DNA of 64,000 nt from JAFCUW01 sp049897565. Lineage in GTDB: Bacteria; Pseudomonadota; Gammaproteobacteria; Burkholderiales; Burkholderiaceae_D. The stretch spans positions 1 through 64,000 of the forward strand of contig NZ_JAFCWM010000016.1 in the NCBI RefSeq assembly GCF_049897565.1, written 5' to 3'. Positions 61,029 through 64,000 of this stretch are shown one piece after another (position 1 is the first letter of the stretch; each line of letters starts with the position of its first letter). Position numbers and translations under genes: made by a program. Below the pieces are notes generated by a model that searched no databases, had not been told where the DNA came from, and was given only the letters and a program-made list of their open reading frames with translations.

Positions 61029-63551
61029 TCAGCCCTGGCGCAGCGTCTGCAGCGGCGGCTGTTTGAGCACATTGCGCAGTCCCAGCCAGCCGCCGGCAAT
61101 CGCGCACGCCACGCCGACCGCAACGCCGGCCATCCACACCACCGGGCTGAAGGTCCACTCGAACTTGAACTGGTACGTCGCCAGCGCCCAGCCCAGCGCC
61201 GCGGCGCCGCTCGCCGCCAGCAGACCGGACAAGCCGCCCACCAGCGAGAACTCGATCCACTGCGCCTGCGACAGCTGCCGGCGCGTCGCGCCCAATGCGC
61301 GCAGCAGGCCCGATTCGCGCGTGCGCTCGTCCTGCGATCCCATCAGCGCGGCATACAGCACCAGCACGCCCGAGGCCAGCGTAAACAGGAACAGGAATTC
61401 GACCGCCGTCACCACCTGGTCGAGCACCTCCTGCAGCTGCGAGATGATGCCGCTGACATCGATCACGGTCAGGTTCGGAAATTCGCGCGTCAGCGCGTTG
61501 GTCAGGCCAGTGCCGGACGGCGGCAGGTGAAATGCCGTCATCAGCGTCTGCGGCGTTTCCTTCATCGCCTGCGGATTGATGATGACGAAGAAGTTGGCGC
61601 GCATCGAACCCCATTCGAGCTTGCGCAGGCTCGTCACCCGCGCATTCACGATCTGGCCGGCGATATCGAAACGCATGGTGTCGCCAAGCTTGATGCGCAG
61701 CGTCTTGGCGATGCCCTGCTCGACCGACGCTTCGGCCATGCCGGGTTTATCCTCGTACCACTTGCCGGCGATGATCTGGTTCGATGTCTGCATCTGCTTC
61801 ATGCTCGACAGGTTGAATTCGCGGTCGGCCAGCCGGCGCGCGTCGTCCGCCTGATACGTCGTGGCGGTGATCGGCTGGTCGTTGACCGCCGTCAGGCGCC
61901 CGCGGATCATGGGGTACAGCACCGCGTCCTTGACGCCAGCGGCCACCAGCTTCTGTTCGACCTGCTCGCGCTGGTCCGGCATGATGTTGATGATGAATCG
62001 GTTCGGCGCATCGGCCGGCGTGGCGCTGCGCCAGGCGCCCATCAGGTCGCCGCGTACCACTGTCAGCAGTAGCAGCGCCATCAGGCCAAGCGCCAGCGAC
62101 ACCACCTGCACGATGGTCGCTCCCGGCCGGCGCTGCAGCGCGCTGACGGCAAAGCGCCAGCTCTGGTGGTCGAACGCGCCGCGCAGCCGGCGCAGCGACA
62201 GCAGGCCAAGCCAGCCGGCCAGCGCGAACAGGCCGAAGCCGGCAAGGAACCCGACCGCCGTCAGCAGCGCCAGCCTGGTGTCGCCGGCCTGCCACAGCAA
62301 CAGCGCGACAAACGCGGCAACGCCGAAGCCGTAGGTGGCCAGCGCCATCGCCTGCGGCGCCGCCTGCTCGCGGCGGATCACGCGGTTGTGCGGCACATTG
62401 CGCAGCTGGAGCACCGGCGGCAGCGCGAAGCCGACCAGCAGCAGCATGCCGGTGGCGATGCCCTGCAGCGCCGGCAGCAGCGACACCGGCGGCAGGTCGG
62501 TGCTGATGAATCTTCCAATCAGCTCGAGCAGTACGTAGTGGGCGCCGAAGCCGACCAGCACGCCGAGCACGCTGCCGGCCAGGCCGACCAGCACGAACTC
62601 GATCAGGTACAGCGCGCTCACTTCATTCTGCGACAGGCCCAGGCAGCGCAGCATGGCGCAGGCGTCCAGGTGGCGCAGCATGAAGCGGCGCGCCGCCATC
62701 GCCACGGCCACCGCCGCCAGCATCGCCGACAGCAGGCCGACCAGCGACAGGAAGCGGTCGGCCCGGTCCAGCGTGGCGCGCATTTCGGGACGGCCGTTTT
62801 CCAGCGATTCGATCCGCACGCCCTTGGCGCCCGCTTCGGCGATGCGCGCCTTGAGCCACTGCTCGTACTGCGCCACCGGCGCAAAATCGTTCGACGACGG
62901 CGACGCCACCTGCATCCGGTAGGTCACGCGCGAACCGTTGTCGACCAGGCCGGTGGCGGCCAGGTCTGCCATGGACAGCATGACGCGCGGCGCGAAATTG
63001 GCGAACGACGGACCGCGGTCCGGTTCGGCGGCGATGATCTGGACGATGGTGAAGCTCTTGTCGCCGACCTTGATGGCGCCGCCGACCGACGTCTTCAAGG
63101 CCGTCAGCACGTTGGCGTCGACCCACACGGTGCCGGGCGCCGGCGTGGCGTCGGTCTTGACGCCCTTGACGTCGCCCGCGTCGCGCGTCACTTTCACCTG
63201 CCCGCGCAGCGGATAGCCCTGGCTGACCGCCTTGATCGACGCCAGCTGCGCCAGCGACTGCTCGCCCTCGCCTGCCTGCGCCATGCTGGGGAAGGTGACG
63301 GTGTCAGCCAGCACCAGGCCGCGCCGCTGCGCCTCGGCGCGCCATTCCGCGCGCACCGGCTGGTCGCCATTGACCAGCAGGTCGGCGCCGAGCAACTGGT
63401 GCGCGTCGCGATTCAGGCTTGAGCGCATGCGGTCGATGAAAAAGCCCACCGCCGACAGCGAGGCGACGGCGATGATCAGCGCCACCAGCAGGAAGCGCAG
63501 TTCTCCGGCGCGCCAGTCGCGCGCGGTCATCCGGAACGATTGAGTCAGCAT
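61029..63551 (-). CDS. FtsX-type ABC transporter permease (YbbP-like)
   Basis: An 840-aa membrane protein: an N-terminal helix (about 19-39), a large periplasmic domain, then FtsX-type four-helix cores near residues 265-400 and 715-830, with extra helices around 405-510. RESGLLRALGATRRQLSQAQWIEFSLVGGLSGLLAASG is a FtsX-family hallmark. Related proteins work with YbbA/LolD-type ATPases in lipid or lipoprotein handling. No ATPase gene lies beside it here. It follows the adenosine deaminase gene by 6 nt. Confidence 0.88.
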   Translation of the reverse strand: MLTQSFRMTARDWRAGELRFLLVALIIAVASLSAVGFFIDRMRSSLNRDAHQLLGADLLVNGDQPVRAEWRAEAQRRGLVLADTVTFPSMAQAGEGEQSLAQLASIKAVSQGYPLRGQVKVTRDAGDVKGVKTDATPAPGTVWVDANVLTALKTSVGGAIKVGDKSFTIVQIIAAEPDRGPSFANFAPRVMLSMADLAATGLVDNGSRVTYRMQVASPSSNDFAPVAQYEQWLKARIAEAGAKGVRIESLENGRPEMRATLDRADRFLSLVGLLSAMLAAVAVAMAARRFMLRHLDACAMLRCLGLSQNEVSALYLIEFVLVGLAGSVLGVLVGFGAHYVLLELIGRFISTDLPPVSLLPALQGIATGMLLLVGFALPPVLQLRNVPHNRVIRREQAAPQAMALATYGFGVAAFVALLLWQAGDTRLALLTAVGFLAGFGLFALAGWLGLLSLRRLRGAFDHQSWRFAVSALQRRPGATIVQVVSLALGLMALLLLTVVRGDLMGAWRSATPADAPNRFIINIMPDQREQVEQKLVAAGVKDAVLYPMIRGRLTAVNDQPITATTYQADDARRLADREFNLSSMKQMQTSNQIIAGKWYEDKPGMAEASVEQGIAKTLRIKLGDTMRFDIAGQIVNARVTSLRKLEWGSMRANFFVIINPQAMKETPQTLMTAFHLPPSGTGLTNALTREFPNLTVIDVSGIISQLQEVLDQVVTAVEFLFLFTLASGVLVLYAALMGSQDERTRESGLLRALGATRRQLSQAQWIEFSLVGGLSGLLAASGAAALGWALATYQFKFEWTFSPVVWMAGVAVGVACAIAGGWLGLRNVLKQPPLQTLRQG

Positions 63552-63557
63552 GACTTC

Positions 63558-64000
63558 TTACACCTTATCATTGGCAAAACAGGCATCGAGTTCGTCGATG
63601 AAGGCGCGCTTGGCTTCCGGCTCGAGGAACGAGGCGGTGAAGCTGTTGCGCGCCAGCTGGTGCGCGTGCGCCGCGGTCAGCGGCAGCGCGTCGAACGCGG
63701 CAAGGAAATTGGCATTCATGTAGCCGCCGAAGTAGGCCGGGTCGTCCGAGTTGACCGTCGCGGCCAGCCCCGCATCGAGCAGCGCCAGCAAATTGTGCTC
63801 GCCCATGTCGCCGAACACGCGCAGCTTGATGTTCGACAGCGGGCACACCGTCAGCGCGATCTGCTCGCGCGCCAGGCGCGCCGTCAGCAGCGGATCCTCG
63901 AGGCAGCGCACGCCGTGGTCGATTCGCTCGACATTGAGCAGGTCGAGCGCGGTCTCGATGTAGGCCGGCGGGCCCTCCTCGCCGGCGTGGGCAACCAGGT
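63558..64000 (-). CDS. Adenosine deaminase family protein (C-terminal part; continues beyond window)
   Basis: The last ~147 residues of a metal-dependent purine deaminase; the N-terminal half lies past 64000. Visible are the catalytic HAGEEGPPAYI, the metal-binding RIDHGVRC, the CPLSNIKLRVFGDM segment and NSDDPAYFGGYM with the metal-binding Asp. The AYFGGY form is seen in the adenosine/adenine deaminase group of many beta-proteobacteria, so the base or nucleoside preference is open. It is upstream of the FtsX-type permease in the same unit. Confidence 0.9.
   Translation of the reverse strand, partial: LVAHAGEEGPPAYIETALDLLNVERIDHGVRCLEDPLLTARLAREQIALTVCPLSNIKLRVFGDMGEHNLLALLDAGLAATVNSDDPAYFGGYMNANFLAAFDALPLTAAHAHQLARNSFTASFLEPEAKRAFIDELDACFANDKV

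Overview
The window is high-GC, densely packed DNA that looks like a betaproteobacterium of the Oxalobacteraceae (Massilia/Duganella/Janthinobacterium type). The basis is gene content and protein character: a beta-proteobacterial flagellar set with FlhF/FlhG/FliA/MotC/MotD, divergent rluC/rne, and a nas-type nitrate reductase with its own FAD protein. The genus is inferred, not proven. I see no tRNA, rRNA, CRISPR array, insertion sequence or phage gene.

Layout. 1-4.7 kb: end of an assimilatory nitrate/nitrite cluster. The nirB fragment is cut at the left; nirD, an FAD/NAD(P) reductase and nasA are intact. 4.7-7.3 kb: two stand-alone genes (a DUF5694-like secreted protein and a PhzF-family protein) among palindromic repeats. 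7.3-32 kb: the main flagellar block. fliE is divergent from fliFGHIJK, followed by fliLMNOPQR. Convergent to these run flgKL, then flgBCDEFGHIJ on the minus strand. flgA-flgM-flgN follow on the plus strand. 32.2-33.8 kb: a secreted M35-type metalloprotease and, tail to tail with it, a small secreted protein resembling the protease N-terminal domain. 33.9-43.3 kb: the second flagellar block, all on minus: flhB-flhA-[broken kinase/OmpA operon]-flhF-flhG-fliA-motC-motD. 43.4-49.1 kb: housekeeping genes (FAH-family hydrolase, two pseudouridine synthases, a HAD phosphatase, a Rieske protein, SppA) plus one unknown gene behind an FNR-like promoter. 49.7-52.8 kb: rne with a long leader and a clear terminator. 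52.9-57.2 kb: chrA, moaA and a mobA-moeA fusion. 57.3-64 kb: a CoA-transferase, rmuC, a truncated haemoglobin, a large FtsX-type permease and the end of an adenosine deaminase.

How the parts fit. The two flagellar blocks supply nearly the whole basal body, export apparatus, hook, rod, stator and the FliA/FlgM regulatory pair. Flagellin, cap and chemotaxis genes are not in this window. Sigma-28-type promoters can be read upstream of flgM and flgK, so FliA encoded here probably drives both. NasA needs molybdenum cofactor, and moaA, mobA and moeA functions lie 50 kb downstream.

Most notable: (1) the protease/N-domain-paralogue pair; (2) a class-II-type FNR promoter in front of an unknown 120-aa protein; (3) a decayed Ser/Thr kinase-OmpA operon inside the flagellar block; (4) a MobA-MoeA fusion; (5) a family of GTCAGACC-core palindromes found only between genes; (6) nirB cut off abruptly by unrelated AT-rich DNA.
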